Source: Candidatus Bathyarchaeota archaeon
GTDB taxonomy: Archaea > Thermoproteota > Bathyarchaeia > Bathyarchaeales > Bathyarchaeaceae
Length of the DNA stretch: 5,501 nt
Direction of reading: 5' to 3'
Assembly (NCBI GenBank): GCA_020344715.1
Contig: CP070828.1
Coordinates: forward strand, 416,092-421,592
Below the pieces are notes generated by a model. It saw only the letters and a program-made list of their open reading frames with translations. It searched no databases and had not been told where the DNA came from. The position numbers and the translations under genes are program-made. Positions within the stretch are counted from its first letter, which is position 1. Every line of letters starts with the position of its first letter. Shown piece after piece: positions 5,333 through 5,501 of the stretch.

Positions 5333-5501
5333 TCGGCGTGGTCGGTTTCTCGACAACCCAAGTCTTAGTGGTGGTAGTTACGCGTTCTCGGCGTCCAACG
5401 ATTGGGTTGCGAGCGCCGAATCGCTGTTGGTTATCTTCATTACCAACAGACGTGTCAATAGACCTGACCTTCAGATCGAGAGAGCGTTGTGTTGCCTCGA
5501 C
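5325..5501 (-). CDS. C-terminal end of an unrecognised upstream gene (5' part outside window)
   Basis: From the right edge one minus-strand frame is open for 58 codons and ends in TGA at 5327-5325, four bases before the DUF362 ATG. The residues begin VEATQRSLDLKVRSIDTS and end TKTWVVEKPTTPRG; the tail is basic and rich in Thr and Arg, with no cysteine. The tight spacing and the ribosome binding site over its stop fit an operon gene. I recognise no family. The frame is short enough to be open by chance, and two hairpins lie inside it, so a structured 5' leader of the DUF362 gene is the main alternative. Confidence 0.45.
   Translation of the reverse strand, partial: VEATQRSLDLKVRSIDTSVGNEDNQQRFGARNPIVGRRERVTTTTKTWVVEKPTTPRG
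5388..5449 (-). repeat. Two consecutive hairpins upstream of the DUF362 gene
   Basis: Hairpin A: CTGTTGGT (5424-5431) is the exact reverse complement of ACCAACAG (5442-5449), with a 10-nt loop. Hairpin B: TCGGCG (5388-5393) pairs with CGCCGA (5414-5419), and CAAC/GTTG can pair inside it. Both hairpins carry GTTGG/CCAAC segments, so alternative pairings between A and B are possible. They lie inside the putative upstream reading frame. Confidence 0.4.

Noticed and set aside
4718..5368. A 216-codon plus-strand frame opposite the DUF362 gene
   Set aside because: It is the antisense shadow of a gene with clear family motifs; its own translation has no recognisable domain and no ribosome binding site was evident.
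1..5501. CRISPR array, tRNA, rRNA or transposase genes
   Set aside because: No regularly spaced direct repeats, no cloverleaf with TTCGA-type arms, no rRNA signatures and no transposase motifs were found.

Overview
The window looks like archaeal DNA from an uncultured lineage. The signs are an AT-rich TATA-like promoter about 26 bp ahead of a predicted start site, GGTGA/GGAGG-type ribosome binding sites, frequent GTG and TTG starts, an archaeal-style winged-helix regulator, and a tungstopterin oxidoreductase of the aldehyde:ferredoxin oxidoreductase (AOR) family. A Bathyarchaeia-like or related Thermoproteota source is my guess from protein style only. Every gene I accept lies on the minus strand, so the window is read from right to left.

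Right block (5501 to 1879), a probable redox operon. It opens with the C-terminal end of an unrecognised gene (58 codons, cut by the window edge), whose stop lies inside the ribosome binding site of the next gene. That gene is a DUF362 family protein (331 aa). After a 50-bp gap come a four-cluster ferredoxin-like subunit (175 aa, 16 cluster cysteines) and, overlapping it by 4 bp, a 623-aa AOR family catalytic subunit. The last two resemble two-component AOR systems such as WOR5 or BamBC, in which a tungsten enzyme passes electrons to a dedicated iron-sulfur subunit. The substrate cannot be read from the sequence. The catalytic subunit has Asp where the first cluster cysteine of the family motif is expected.

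Middle (1878 to 1441), about 440 bp without a convincing gene. It holds several inverted repeats. One is a possible small structured RNA on the plus strand behind a TATA-like element; another is a hairpin with perfect 11-bp arms.

Left block (1440 to 1), a small regulatory operon. One promoter with a 22-bp palindrome centred on the predicted start site drives three reading frames: a 60-codon truncated copy of the regulator's N-terminus, the full ArsR-like winged-helix regulator (191 aa), and a translationally coupled unknown protein (at least 202 aa, running off the left edge) that ends in 16-residue repeats. The short frame arose by tandem duplication of the promoter plus the first ~45 codons. 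Its C-terminal tail is a translation of the old, decayed promoter. The likely logic is a self-regulated regulator and effector pair with a coiled-coil-only mini-protein attached. Nothing in the sequence shows whether it controls the neighbouring redox operon.
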